A DNA stretch of 47,634 nt from an uncultured Oscillibacter sp. Lineage in GTDB: Bacteria; Bacillota; Clostridia; Oscillospirales; Oscillospiraceae. The notes under the pieces are model-generated. The model searched no databases. It had not been told where the DNA came from and worked only from the letters and a program-made list of their open reading frames with translations. Below, piece by piece: positions 31,433 to 39,915 of this stretch. The stretch is taken from assembly GCA_947577075.1 (NCBI GenBank), contig CANPTW010000019.1, forward strand, positions 1-47,634. The letters run 5' to 3'. Within the stretch, counting starts at the first letter, position 1; the number at the start of each line of letters is the position of its first letter. The translations under genes were made by a program, and so were the position numbers.

Positions 31433-32080
31433 ATGAAGCAGACGGTGGTTCCCGCCCAATATCTGCAGATTGCGCTGGACCTGGCGGGCCGGGTGGCCCG
31501 GGGCGAGCTGCCGGAGGGCAGCCGGGTCTACGGGCGGTCCGTCATGGCCTCGGAGTACAACGTCTCGCCGGAGACGATCCGGCGGGCCCTGCGGCTGCTG
31601 GCGGACATGAAGGTGGTGGAGGTCAAGCCCCAGAGCGGGGCCGTGGTCCTCTCCGCCGACAGCGCCCGGCGCTACATGGAAACCTTTCAGGAGGACGCGG
31701 GGGTGCGGGCCCTCCGCCGGAAGCTGAAAACCCTTCTGGAGGAGGAGGAGGCCCTCCACCGCCGGATTTTGGAGACGGCCTCCGCCCTGGTGAAGAGCCA
31801 GGATACCTTCGCCTCCGCCCACGAGCCCTTCCCCAATTATGAGGTGCCGGTGCCCCGGGGGTCCCCCGTGATCGGAAAGAGCGTGGGCGAGCTGAAATTC
31901 TGGCAGTCCACCGGGGGGACCATTGTGGCCATCCGCCGGGGGGCGGCCGTCATCCTGTCCCCCGGGCCCTATGCGGAGCTTTACGCCGGGGACGTCGTCG
32001 TTCTGGCGGGGTCCCCCGCCGCCGCCGAGGCGGCCCATAAGCTGTTGGAACCAAAGGAGGAACGCCATGATCCAGTTTGA
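31433..32080 (+). CDS. GntR-type regulator with RCK_C (TrkA_C) domain, BusR-like
   Basis: The 215-residue protein has an N-terminal GntR winged helix (about 1-75: GRSVMASEYNVSPETIRRAL), a coiled-coil linker (about 80-125) and a C-terminal RCK_C domain (about 130-205: VPRGSPVIGKSVGELKFWQ, LSPGPYAELYAGDVVVLAG). This order is that of BusR, which binds c-di-AMP through RCK_C and represses betaine uptake genes. Here it is the first gene of the operon and overlaps the transporter ATPase gene by 14 bases, which supports the same job. c-di-AMP binding is inferred from the family. Confidence 0.88.
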   Translation: MKQTVVPAQYLQIALDLAGRVARGELPEGSRVYGRSVMASEYNVSPETIRRALRLLADMKVVEVKPQSGAVVLSADSARRYMETFQEDAGVRALRRKLKTLLEEEEALHRRILETASALVKSQDTFASAHEPFPNYEVPVPRGSPVIGKSVGELKFWQSTGGTIVAIRRGAAVILSPGPYAELYAGDVVVLAGSPAAAEAAHKLLEPKEERHDPV

Positions 32081-33179
32081 GCACGTCAGCAAGAGCTATG
32101 GGAAGACGCAGATTCTGAAGGATCTGACCTTTACCATTCCGGACGGGCAGTTCGTGGTCCTGATCGGCCCCTCGGGCTGCGGGAAGACCACGACGCTGAA
32201 AACCATCAACCGCCTGATTGAGCCGGATTCCGGAACCATCTCCATCGACGGGAAGGACGTCCGGGATACGGACAAGGTGCAGCTCCGGCGGCACATCGGC
32301 TATGTCATCCAGCAGATCGGCCTCTTTCCCAACATGACCGTGGCCCAGAACATCTGCGTGGTGCCGAAGCTTTTGAAATACGACAAGGCCAAGTGCGACG
32401 CGCTGGTCCCGGAGCTTTTGAAGATGGTGGGCATGGAGCAGCACGCGGACAAGTACCCCTCGGAGCTCTCCGGCGGGCAGCAGCAGCGGATCGGTGTCCT
32501 CCGGGCCCTGGCGGCCTCGCCGCCCATTGTGCTGATGGACGAACCCTTCGGTGCCCTGGACCCCATGACCCGGGAGGTGCTGCAGGACGAGGTGAAAAAC
32601 CTCCAGCAGAAGCTGGAGAAGACCATCGTCTTCGTCACCCACGACATGGGCGAGGCGCTGAAGCTGGCGGACGTCATCATCTTCATGGAGGCGGGGCGCA
32701 TCGTGCAGATGGCCTCCCCCGAGGAGATGCTGGAGCGCCCCGCCAGCGACCTGGTCCGGAGCTTCCTGGGCAAGCACACGGCGGACAATCCCGCCCCCTC
32801 CACCGTGGAGAGCTTTATGCGGACCAACGTCCTCAGCGTGAAGAAGAACCGGGGCGTGCTGGAGTGCGCGGAGCGCATGGCCCGGGGCAGCGTGGACACG
32901 CTGCTGGTCACGGACCAGGACCGGCGGTATCTTGGCACCGTTTCCATCGGGGACATCCGCCACTGGGGCCAGGGGCTCAACAGCATCGAGCCCCTGATCC
33001 GCCAGACCGCCCGGACCGCCCGGGTGGGCGACGAGGCCAGGGAGTGCTTTGACTACCTGCTGGAATCCAAGGAGCCCTATGTGGTGGTGCTGAACGAGGA
33101 CGACACCATTGCCGGCATCGTCACCAAGACCAGCGTGGCCCGGTCCGTCTCCGCCAATCTGTGGGGGGACGCGAAATGA
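32067..33179 (+). CDS. opuCA: Osmolyte ABC transporter ATP-binding protein (OpuCA/ProV-like)
   Basis: The 370-residue ATPase has Walker A GPSGCGKT (34-41), Q-loop VIQQIGLFPNMTV, signature LSGGQQQR, Walker B VLMDEPFGALDP and the switch His in VTHDMGEA. Tandem CBS domains follow (about 250-370: MRTNVLSVKKNRGVLECAERM, VTDQDRRYLGTVS, VVLNEDDTIAGIVT). It energises uptake of betaine/choline/carnitine-type solutes; the CBS part senses ionic strength or c-di-AMP in relatives. AAGGAGG lies 7 bases before the ATG. ATGA overlap with the permease gene. Confidence 0.93.
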   Translation: MIQFEHVSKSYGKTQILKDLTFTIPDGQFVVLIGPSGCGKTTTLKTINRLIEPDSGTISIDGKDVRDTDKVQLRRHIGYVIQQIGLFPNMTVAQNICVVPKLLKYDKAKCDALVPELLKMVGMEQHADKYPSELSGGQQQRIGVLRALAASPPIVLMDEPFGALDPMTREVLQDEVKNLQQKLEKTIVFVTHDMGEALKLADVIIFMEAGRIVQMASPEEMLERPASDLVRSFLGKHTADNPAPSTVESFMRTNVLSVKKNRGVLECAERMARGSVDTLLVTDQDRRYLGTVSIGDIRHWGQGLNSIEPLIRQTARTARVGDEARECFDYLLESKEPYVVVLNEDDTIAGIVTKTSVARSVSANLWGDAK

Positions 33180-33820
33180 GGGTTCTGCTGGATACTTACG
33201 GCGCCATGCTGGCCAAGGCCGTGCTGGTGCATACGGGCTACGTGCTCGTCTCCGTGGCCGCGGGCTTTGTGCTGGGGCTGGGGCTGGGCATCCTCCTCTC
33301 CCGCCTGCCCCGCAGCGTTTCCAATCTGCTGATGCCCGTGCTCTCCGTGTTTCAGACCATCCCGGGGCTGGTCTTCATCGGGCTGCTCTTCCTGGCCCTG
33401 GGCATGGTCCCGGCCACGGTGGTCGTCTCCCTGGCCATTTACGCCATGTTCCCGGTGCTGAAGAACACCTACACCGGCATCCTGGGGGTGGAGGGGAAGT
33501 ATATCGAGGCCGCCAAGGGCTGCGGCATGTCCCGGTTTCAGGCCCTGGTCAAGGTGGAGCTGCCCCTGGCCATGCCCACCATTGTGGCGGGGCTGCGGAT
33601 GTCCGCCGTCTACACCGTCTCCTGGGCGGTGCTGGCCGCCATGATCGGACAGGGGGGCCTGGGGGACTTCATCTATCAGGGGACCACCTCCAACAACAAC
33701 ACCCTGATCCTTCTGGGGGCCGTCCCGGCGGCGGTGCTGGCGGTGGCCATCGGCGCGCTGATTGACGGGCTGCAAAAGCGGGTCACCCCCCGGGGACTGC
33801 GGAAGGGGGTGGGGAAATGA
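33176..33820 (+). CDS. opuCB: Osmolyte ABC transporter permease (OpuCB-like)
   Basis: The 214-residue membrane protein has about five to six helices and the EAA-type cytoplasmic loop EAAKGCGMSRFQALVKVELP that docks to the ATPase. PMLSVFQTIPGL-type helix (PVLSVFQTIPGLVFIGL) is typical of OpuC/ProW permeases. The start is the ATG overlapping the opuCA stop; the next gene also overlaps by four bases. Partner of the fused permease that follows. Confidence 0.92.
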   Translation: MRVLLDTYGAMLAKAVLVHTGYVLVSVAAGFVLGLGLGILLSRLPRSVSNLLMPVLSVFQTIPGLVFIGLLFLALGMVPATVVVSLAIYAMFPVLKNTYTGILGVEGKYIEAAKGCGMSRFQALVKVELPLAMPTIVAGLRMSAVYTVSWAVLAAMIGQGGLGDFIYQGTTSNNNTLILLGAVPAAVLAVAIGALIDGLQKRVTPRGLRKGVGK

Positions 33821-35319
33821 CCTGGACGCTGGTGCTGGAGCATCTGTTCATCGTGCTGGCGGCGGGCATGCTGTCCATCGCGGCGGGGCTGCCCCTGGGA
33901 ATCCTCGCCTACCTCTACCCCAAGGCCCGGGCCGTCATCCTCCGGGTGGTGGACGTTCTGCAGACCATCCCGGCCCTGGCTCTGCTGGGCATCATCATGG
34001 TCGTCCTGGACCCGGGGAAGGCCACGGTGATCACCGGCATCACCCTGTATTCCCTTCTGCCCATCGTGCGCAACACCTGCCTGGGCCTTCAGGAGGTGGA
34101 CCCCGGCGTGAAGGAGGCCGCCCGGGGCATGGGCATGAGCAAGGCGTACCGGACGCTGCTGGTGGAATTCCCCCTGGCCTTCCCCACGGTGTTCACGGGC
34201 ATCCGCATTGCCGTGGTGAACGCCATCGGCACCGCCGTCTTCGCGGCCTTCGTGGGGGGCGGGGGCCTGGGCAGCGTCATCAACCGGGGCATCCGGGTGC
34301 AGGACATGACCCTGATCCTCTCCGGCACCGGGGCGCTGATGGTGATCTCCGTGGCGCTGGACCTGCTGATGGGCTGGTTTGAGCGGGACACGAGACGGCG
34401 GGGAGGCGGAGCCCGGTCCATGTGGATTCCCGCGGCGGCCTGCCTGCTGGCGTTTTTGCTGCTGCTGCCCTACGGCCTGAGCTCCGTGGGGGAGGGGGAG
34501 ATCCTCCTCTACGACGGGGATTACAGCGAGACGCAGATCATGCACCACATGGCCAAGCTCCTGGTGGAGGACTGGACGGACTACACCGTCACCATTCAGG
34601 ACCAGATGTCCCAGGTGAACAACTTCAAGGCCCTGATCGGCGACAGCCACACCTGCGACCTGATGATCTCCTACGACGGCACCCTCCTCACCACCTTCCT
34701 CCAGCAGGACCCCGCCGACGTGCCGGAGGGCGTGACCCTCTATGACTACGCCAATCGGGAGGCGGGAGCGGCGTACGGACTGACCATGCTGGAGAAGCTG
34801 GGCTTCGACAACACCTACGCCATCGCCCTCACCGGCCATGCGCAGGGGGGCGCCTGGAACGTCAGCGACCTGATCCCCCTGGCGGGGGACCTGGTCTTCG
34901 GCGCAGAGCACGAGTTCTTCACCCAGGAGGGCAGCATGAAGTTCGGCCCCTTTACCGAGTTCTACGGTTTGAAGTTCAAGGATACCCTCTCTGTGGACGT
35001 GAGTCTAAAATACGCCGCCGCTGAAAAGGGCAGCTTTGACGTCACGGTGGTCTACGCCACCGACGGGCTGAACCGCAAGGCAGGCCTTCGGGTGCTGGAG
35101 GACGATTTGGGATTCTTCCCGGAGTACAACGGGGCCTTCCTCCTGCGCCGGGACACCCTGGAGCGCTTCCCCGGGCTGGACGGGGTTTTGGACCTTCTGG
35201 CGGGGCAGATCTCCAACGAGGACATGGTGGAGATGACCTATCAGGTGGACGTGGAAAAGCGGACCGTGGACGACGTGGCCCGGGAATTCCTGGTGGCCCG
35301 GGGCCTGCTGGCGGCCTGA
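33817..35319 (+). CDS. Permease-substrate-binding protein fusion of the Opu-type transporter
   Basis: The 500-residue protein joins a permease (about 1-195; DVLQTIPALALLGI, EAARGMGMSKAYRTLLVEFP) through a further membrane helix (about 200-222) to an OpuAC-type binding domain (about 225-500; LVEDWTDYTVTIQDQMSQ, EHEFFTQEGSMKFGPF, EYNGAFLLRRDTL). The binding domain would face outside, tethered to the channel. Such fusions are found in OpuF, ChoQ and EgtU systems; here a second, unfused permease is also present, so the channel is probably a heterodimer. Betaine, choline, carnitine or ergothioneine are all possible ligands. It closes the operon. Confidence 0.9.
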   Translation: MTWTLVLEHLFIVLAAGMLSIAAGLPLGILAYLYPKARAVILRVVDVLQTIPALALLGIIMVVLDPGKATVITGITLYSLLPIVRNTCLGLQEVDPGVKEAARGMGMSKAYRTLLVEFPLAFPTVFTGIRIAVVNAIGTAVFAAFVGGGGLGSVINRGIRVQDMTLILSGTGALMVISVALDLLMGWFERDTRRRGGGARSMWIPAAACLLAFLLLLPYGLSSVGEGEILLYDGDYSETQIMHHMAKLLVEDWTDYTVTIQDQMSQVNNFKALIGDSHTCDLMISYDGTLLTTFLQQDPADVPEGVTLYDYANREAGAAYGLTMLEKLGFDNTYAIALTGHAQGGAWNVSDLIPLAGDLVFGAEHEFFTQEGSMKFGPFTEFYGLKFKDTLSVDVSLKYAAAEKGSFDVTVVYATDGLNRKAGLRVLEDDLGFFPEYNGAFLLRRDTLERFPGLDGVLDLLAGQISNEDMVEMTYQVDVEKRTVDDVAREFLVARGLLAA

Positions 35320-35338
35320 AGGAACGGAATGAAAACGG

Positions 35339-35368
35339 GACCCCGGAGGGAAGACTCCCTCCGGGGTC
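35339..35368. terminator. Perfect 13-bp hairpin after the opu operon
   Basis: GACCCCGGAGGGA pairs with TCCCTCCGGGGTC across AGAC. On the plus strand it is followed by AAAAAATTTG rather than Ts, so it is a probable operon end of uncertain strength. Confidence 0.5.
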
Positions 35369-35386
35369 AAAAAATTTGGGGCGGCG

Positions 35387-35413
35387 TGAAACCGGGCGGG
35401 GGCGCGTGTCGTC
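35387..35413 (+). promoter_or_regulatory. ECF-type promoter of the sigma factor gene
   Basis: TGAAACC (35387-35393), 16 bases, CGTC (35410-35413). This is the classic -35/-10 pattern of ECF sigma factors (TGAAAC-N16-CGT), placed 37 bases before the start codon, so the sigma factor probably drives its own operon. Confidence 0.82.
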
Positions 35414-35449
35414 TATATAGGCAGAACGATGTGAGAGGAGGCGGAAACC

Positions 35450-36007
35450 GTGGAGGACGGGCAGATCATCGACCTGTACTGGAACCGGGATCAAAGGGCC
35501 CTCCGGGAGACGGAGGGGAAGTACGGGAGGCTGCTGCACAGCATCGCCTGGAACCTGCTTCACAGCCGGGAGGACTCGGAGGAATGCGTCAACGACACCT
35601 ACCTCCGGGCGTGGGAGGCCATTCCCCCCGCCCGGCCGGGGGCCTTCCGGACCTGGCTGGGGCAGATCACCCGGAACCTCTCCCTGGACCGCTGGAAGCG
35701 CCGCCGGGCGGAGAAGCGGGGCGGCGGCGCGGAGGTGCTGCTGGGGGAGCTGGAGGACTGCCTCCCCGCGCCGGGGGGACCGGAGCGGGCGGCGGAGGAC
35801 GGCGAGCTGGCGGAGCTGTTGAGCGCCTTTCTCCGGGGGCTGCCCCGGGAGGGGCGGGCCATCTTCCTTCGGCGGTACTGGTACGGCCAGAGCGTGGCGG
35901 AGGTGGCGGAGGACCTGGGCTGCGGAGAGGGGAAGGTGAAATCCTCCCTTTTCCGGAGCCGGAAGGCCCTGCGGGCCTATTTGGAAAAGGAGGGGATCGC
36001 GGTATGA
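35450..36007 (+). CDS. ECF-type RNA polymerase sigma factor
   Basis: The 185-residue protein has sigma region 2 (about 10-75: LLHSREDSEECVNDTYLRAW, RTWLGQITRNLSLDRWKRRR) and region 4 (about 120-180: LPREGRAIFLRRYWYGQSV, GCGEGKVKSSLFRSRKALR) with no region 3, the ECF pattern. GTG start at 35450 with GAGGAGG upstream. It overlaps the next gene by four bases, which encodes a one-helix membrane protein and may be its anti-sigma factor. Target genes are unknown. Confidence 0.94.
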   Translation: MEDGQIIDLYWNRDQRALRETEGKYGRLLHSIAWNLLHSREDSEECVNDTYLRAWEAIPPARPGAFRTWLGQITRNLSLDRWKRRRAEKRGGGAEVLLGELEDCLPAPGGPERAAEDGELAELLSAFLRGLPREGRAIFLRRYWYGQSVAEVAEDLGCGEGKVKSSLFRSRKALRAYLEKEGIAV

Positions 36008-37608
36008 GGGCGGAGCGGCTGTTCCGGGTGCTGGGCCTGGTGGACCCGGCCCTGGTGGAGGAGGCCCTGTCGGTCCGGCGGAGGGCCTGGAAGCGCTGGG
36101 CGGCCCTGGCGGCCTGCCTGGCGCTGGCGGTGAGCCTGGGCGTTGGCTGGCGGATTACCGGGGGCTTCGGCGGCTATGGAAGCGGCATGTCCGGCGGGGA
36201 CAGCGGCAGCGCCGGCGCGGCTGGGGACGCCCCGGCGGACGGCGCGCCCATCGGGCCCGGGGCGGACGCCGGCGGGTCCGGCGGCGTGGAGGACGGCATT
36301 ACCTTCCTGTCCTACGCCGGGCCGGTGCTCCCCCTGACCACGGCGGAGGACCCCGCCGGGCTGACGGCGGAGCGGACGGTCACCTGGGACTTTGCCCCGG
36401 GGGCCTATCCCGACGGGGAGCCCCGGCAGTGGGGGGCGGAGGTGACGGACGCCTATACGCTCACGAACCCCACGGAGGAGGACGTCACCGTGACGGCCCT
36501 GTACCCCTTTGCGGGGACCTTCGGCGCCCTGGCGGAGATCCGGCCCCGGGCGGCGGTGAACGGGGAGGCCGTGGAGGCGGCGCTGTACGCCGGGGCCTAC
36601 GCCGGGGGATTCCAGTCCACCTTCGGGGCGGAGGAGCCGGACACCATGAATCTGCTGGAGCTGAACAGCTGGACGGAGTACAAGGCGCTGCTTGCGGGCG
36701 GGGACTACCTGGATCAGGCCCTGGGGGACGGCCCGGAGCTGGACGTGCCGGTGACGGTGTACCAGTTCTCGGACTTCGCCGCCCCTCACGGGGAGTACCG
36801 GGCGGCCACCCAGGCGGTGTCCTTCGAGATCGACGAGGGAAGGACAAGGGTACTCTCTTACGGGTTCAACGGCTGTGAGTGGGAAGAAGGCTTCCGGCGG
36901 TACAGCTATTTTGTCCCCGACGGGAAGCGGAACGAGCCGAAGGTGAAGCTGCTGATCGTCCTGGGGGAGGACGTCGGGGAGTATGTCCTCCAGGGCTATC
37001 AGGACGGGGGCTGCGACCCCGGGGAGGAGATCGAGGGGGTGTCCTGTACCGTTACCCGGAGGGAGGACACCCTGGACGCGGTGCTGGAGCTGGCCTGCCG
37101 GGACAGCCTGGAGGGCTGGGGCGGGTACGCGGAGGGCTGGGTGTCGGAGGACGGCCCCGTGACCTTTGCGATGTACCGGCGGGCCGCGGCGGAGCTGCTG
37201 ACCCGGTACGGGCTCCTCTCCGGCGCGCCTGTGGACCGCTACGCCGACGGGCGGCTGGACGACATGCTGATGGAAACCCTGGGGCAGGACCGGGTGCTGT
37301 ATTTGGCCTTCCCGGTGACGGTGCCCGCCGGGGGGAGCGCGGAGGTGGAGTGCCGGTTGTGGAAGGAGCCCAGCTTTGATTTTGCCTGCTCCGGGTCGGA
37401 GCATGAGGGGCTCCAGGGCTATGACCTGGTGACCCGGCTGGGGTCCTCGCTGAACTTCACCCGGCAGAGGGCCGCCCTGGTGAACGCGGAGGGCGTGGAA
37501 CCGGCGGGGGAGAGCTTCGGCTTCCGGCTGGAAAACGGGGCCGCCTCCGCGGAGCTGGATTTGGAACAGGAGCACTACTATCTGGAGATACGGCCCATAG
37601 AGGCATAA
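36004..37608 (+). CDS. Single-pass membrane protein coupled to the ECF sigma factor
   Basis: The 534-residue product has a short cytosolic part (1-31), one membrane helix (about 33-50), a Gly/Ser/Ala linker (about 52-95) and a large external domain of about 435 residues. That domain has beta-rich patterns (VTWDFAPGAYPDGEP, YTLTNPTEEDVTVTALYPF, VLYLAFPVTVPAGGSAEVECRL) but no catalytic motif I can name. Position and ATGA overlap suggest an anti-sigma or sensor role, though the cytosolic part is short and has no zinc-binding HxxxCxxC motif. The coupling is seen; the role is inferred. Confidence 0.82.
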   Translation: MRAERLFRVLGLVDPALVEEALSVRRRAWKRWAALAACLALAVSLGVGWRITGGFGGYGSGMSGGDSGSAGAAGDAPADGAPIGPGADAGGSGGVEDGITFLSYAGPVLPLTTAEDPAGLTAERTVTWDFAPGAYPDGEPRQWGAEVTDAYTLTNPTEEDVTVTALYPFAGTFGALAEIRPRAAVNGEAVEAALYAGAYAGGFQSTFGAEEPDTMNLLELNSWTEYKALLAGGDYLDQALGDGPELDVPVTVYQFSDFAAPHGEYRAATQAVSFEIDEGRTRVLSYGFNGCEWEEGFRRYSYFVPDGKRNEPKVKLLIVLGEDVGEYVLQGYQDGGCDPGEEIEGVSCTVTRREDTLDAVLELACRDSLEGWGGYAEGWVSEDGPVTFAMYRRAAAELLTRYGLLSGAPVDRYADGRLDDMLMETLGQDRVLYLAFPVTVPAGGSAEVECRLWKEPSFDFACSGSEHEGLQGYDLVTRLGSSLNFTRQRAALVNAEGVEPAGESFGFRLENGAASAELDLEQEHYYLEIRPIEA

Positions 37609-37623
37609 CCCCAGGGATCGGGA

Positions 37624-37658
37624 ACGGCCCTCCGGCAAAATCGCCGGAGGGCCGTTTA
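37624..37658. terminator. Bidirectional hairpin between convergent genes
   Basis: A perfect 13-bp stem (ACGGCCCTCCGGC, 37624-37636 with 37643-37655) with AAAATC loop sits between the stop of the membrane protein and the stop of the epimerase-like gene. TTATC follows on the plus strand. Confidence 0.72.
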
Positions 37659-38537
37659 TCAGGGGTTCAGCAGGGTGAAGGTATAGGCCAGCTCCTTGGT
37701 CCCGCCGGGGGCCAGGGCGGCGGCGTGGGGCTTGTCCTGAAGGCGGCCGGACTCGTTTTCATAGGCGGCGCAGCCATGCCAGGGCTCCATGCACAGGAAG
37801 GGCGCGCCGGGCTTCGTCCAGAAGGCGACCATGGGGAAGTCCCGGAAGTCCAGGGAGACGCCCCGGCCCGTCTCCTCGTGGCGCAGGGAAACCCGGGTGG
37901 AATGAAGGCCCTGGAAAATGAGGGTGTCCAGGCGGCGGAAGGTTTCGTAATCCAGGGGCACCTTCCCGCCCCGGAGCATGGGCTCCCTCCCGCCGTCCCG
38001 CAGAAGCCCCTCGGGAGTGAGGAGGAGGGTGTCCGCGTCCTCGGGCCGGTGGAAGACCAGCGCATAGTCCTCGAAGCGCTGGCCCGGCAGGAGGGGACAG
38101 CGGATGGCGGTGTGGGCCCCGATGCAGAAGGGCAGGGGAGCCGGGCCGGGGTTCTCCACGGTGAAGGCGGTGGAAAAGCCGTTTTCCAGAAGCTGGTGCC
38201 GGACCCGGAGGACGAAGGGAAAGGGATACCGGGCCAGGGTTTCGGGGCTCTCCCGGAGCTCAAGGACCGCGTAGTCCGGCCCCTGCTCCGTCAGGGTGAA
38301 TTCGCTCCGGCGGGCAAAGCCGTGGCGGGACATCTGGAAGGCTTGGCCGTTGATGTCCACCCTGCCGTCCTTCAGACTGCCGACGATGGGGAAGAGGATG
38401 GGGTTTTGGCCGGACCAGAAGGCGGGATCGCCCTGCCAGATGTACTCGGTTCCGGCCCGGTCCCGCAGGGAGACCAGCTCGCCGCCCAGGGTCTGGACGG
38501 CGGCCTGAAGGGACGCGTTGGAAAGGGTGAAGCGCAT
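37659..38537 (-). CDS. Aldose 1-epimerase family protein
   Basis: The 292-residue protein has the galactose-mutarotase-like beta-sandwich features: GGELVSLRDRAGTEYIWQGD, FPIVGSLKDG, MSRHGFARRSEF with the conserved His, and CIGAHTAIRCPL. It resembles the LacX/YeaD-like branch rather than GalM proper and would interconvert sugar anomers. The start at 38537 has AGGAGG 9 bases upstream; longer in-frame codons reach back to the end of the next gene. It lies 50 bases downstream of the DUF4062-receiver gene in the same direction and is probably transcribed with it. Confidence 0.9.
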   Translation of the reverse strand: MRFTLSNASLQAAVQTLGGELVSLRDRAGTEYIWQGDPAFWSGQNPILFPIVGSLKDGRVDINGQAFQMSRHGFARRSEFTLTEQGPDYAVLELRESPETLARYPFPFVLRVRHQLLENGFSTAFTVENPGPAPLPFCIGAHTAIRCPLLPGQRFEDYALVFHRPEDADTLLLTPEGLLRDGGREPMLRGGKVPLDYETFRRLDTLIFQGLHSTRVSLRHEETGRGVSLDFRDFPMVAFWTKPGAPFLCMEPWHGCAAYENESGRLQDKPHAAALAPGGTKELAYTFTLLNP

Positions 38538-38587
38538 GGGAATTACCTCCTGTCCTGAATTTTGCGGGCTGCCCCTAAGGAGGGGGG

Positions 38588-39487
38588 TCACTCCCCCTTC
38601 AGCAGGTTTTGGATCACCAGCTTGACCAGCTCCGCGGGATCATTCGTATAGCCCTGGCCGCCGTGGCGGAGCACCCGTTCGGCGTGGCCCTCCTTCGGCA
38701 GGTTGGAATAGATGAGGAAGGGCGTGGCCCGGTCCGTTTTGCGGAGCTCGTCCAGAAGCACGTATCCCTCCCGGGGGCCCTCCTTCCTCCCCATGTCGGA
38801 AATGATGAGGGAGAAGGACTGGGTCCGCAGAATGGACAGCGCCTGCCGGGTGGACAGGGCCAGGGTGAATTCCAGGCCGTACTGCTCCAGGGTCTTCCGC
38901 TTATAGGCGTTGTTCTCCGGCTGGTCGTCCACCCACAGGATGGTCCCCGGTTTGTTCCGCTCCTTCAGGGCCGGACCCTGGAGGACGCTGCCGAAGTGCA
39001 GGGCCAGGTGGTCGCAGAGCTTGACGGCCAGGTGCTCCGGGTCCTTGATCTCAAAATAAATGCCGTCCGCCTTGTGCCGCTTTTTGAATTCGCGCACCTT
39101 TGCGTACTGGCCGTAGTCAATTTCGGAGGGGGAGACGGGGACGTCCAGAAAATACAGGAAAACCGGCTTGCCCTGGGCGATCATGCGCTCGATTTCCTCC
39201 TCCGCGCCGGAGCCGTATTCCTCCGTAGGGGTGCCGAATTTGGTCCAGAACAGGCCGACCACCATGTCCGAGCGGTCCACGATCTGCCGGTTCAGCAGCG
39301 CCTGCGGGGGAGCCCCCATGGCCGGGTAGGCGTTTTTGGACCAGTGGATGGTCCGGATGACGACGTCGTTTGACCGGCCGAACTGGTTGTTGAAATAGTT
39401 GGCTGCGAGCTCGATCATCGGAACGTACTTCGCCACATCGGACGGGCAGGATATCAGAAGGTCATATACTGTGCAGAGCTTTGCCAT
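38588..39487 (-). CDS. DUF4062 (TIR-like) domain fused to a receiver domain
   Basis: The 299-residue cytosolic protein has two domains. Residues 1-170 match the DUF4062 pattern: LLISCPSDVAKYVPMIELA, SDMVVGLFWTKFGTPT, and EEYGSGAEEEIERMIAQGKP with acidic residues where TIR-fold enzymes carry their catalytic Glu. Residues about 181-299 form a response-regulator receiver: ILWVDDQPE (D187, D188), LIISDMGR (phospho-acceptor D231), LIYSN (S261), but the usual Lys before Pro is missing (YTNDP, N282). No kinase, DNA-binding domain or STAND ATPase is present nearby. DUF4062 is usually joined to NTPase or sensor domains in signalling and defence proteins. Joint function is unknown. It has its own promoter at 39577. 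Confidence 0.85.
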   Translation of the reverse strand: MAKLCTVYDLLISCPSDVAKYVPMIELAANYFNNQFGRSNDVVIRTIHWSKNAYPAMGAPPQALLNRQIVDRSDMVVGLFWTKFGTPTEEYGSGAEEEIERMIAQGKPVFLYFLDVPVSPSEIDYGQYAKVREFKKRHKADGIYFEIKDPEHLAVKLCDHLALHFGSVLQGPALKERNKPGTILWVDDQPENNAYKRKTLEQYGLEFTLALSTRQALSILRTQSFSLIISDMGRKEGPREGYVLLDELRKTDRATPFLIYSNLPKEGHAERVLRHGGQGYTNDPAELVKLVIQNLLKGE

Positions 39488-39576
39488 GCAGATCCCTCCT
39501 TGAAGTTTCTCTCTGAAGGCGCCGCGTTCTGCGGCGTCCCGCCTGCGGCAGGGGCGCGGTTTCTTTGCCGGGTTTC

Positions 39577-39605
39577 AGTATACCACATTTACCGGGAGGC
39601 GGCAA
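39577..39605 (-). promoter_or_regulatory. Promoter of the DUF4062-receiver gene
   Basis: On the minus strand TTGCCG (39605-39600), 17 bases, TATACT (39582-39577), with TGG extending the -10. The leader is about 80 bases. Confidence 0.75.
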
Positions 39606-39727
39606 GACGGAGGAGGGAAGCAAAACCATCGGAATTTTGGCGCTGCCGCGGATTCCGGCGGGACGATTTTTCGGGCCGCGGGCGTCCGCCCGCTTCTGCG
39701 GCTTACGCCCGCCGCCGGGGCTGTGCG

Positions 39728-39781
39728 CAAAACGGGCCGCCCGGGACGGCGCGGCGGAAAACGCCGTGCCGCCCCGGGCGG
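39728..39781 (-). terminator. Probable terminator of guaA
   Basis: A long imperfect hairpin (39737-39756 with 39762-39781, one mismatch and one G-T pair) is followed on the minus strand by CCCGTTTTGC. It lies about 135 bases past the guaA stop. The rest of 39606-39915 is GC-rich with no gene that I can support. Confidence 0.5.
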
Positions 39782-39915
39782 GGAAATGCAGCCGCCCTGC
39801 GCTGATGGGGAAAAACCGCGCGGGCAGCAGCTGCCGGTTGTGAATACAGGCCAAATCGTTGTGAAAAGAGGCGCGCAGAACTTGAGCGCCGCTGCGCGGC
39901 GGCGGATTTGCGGCC

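Noticed and set aside
35339..35368. Minus-strand terminator for an unseen gene
   Set aside because: The T-run lies on the wrong side of the hairpin for either strand and no minus-strand gene ends here; kept only as a hairpin of uncertain strength.
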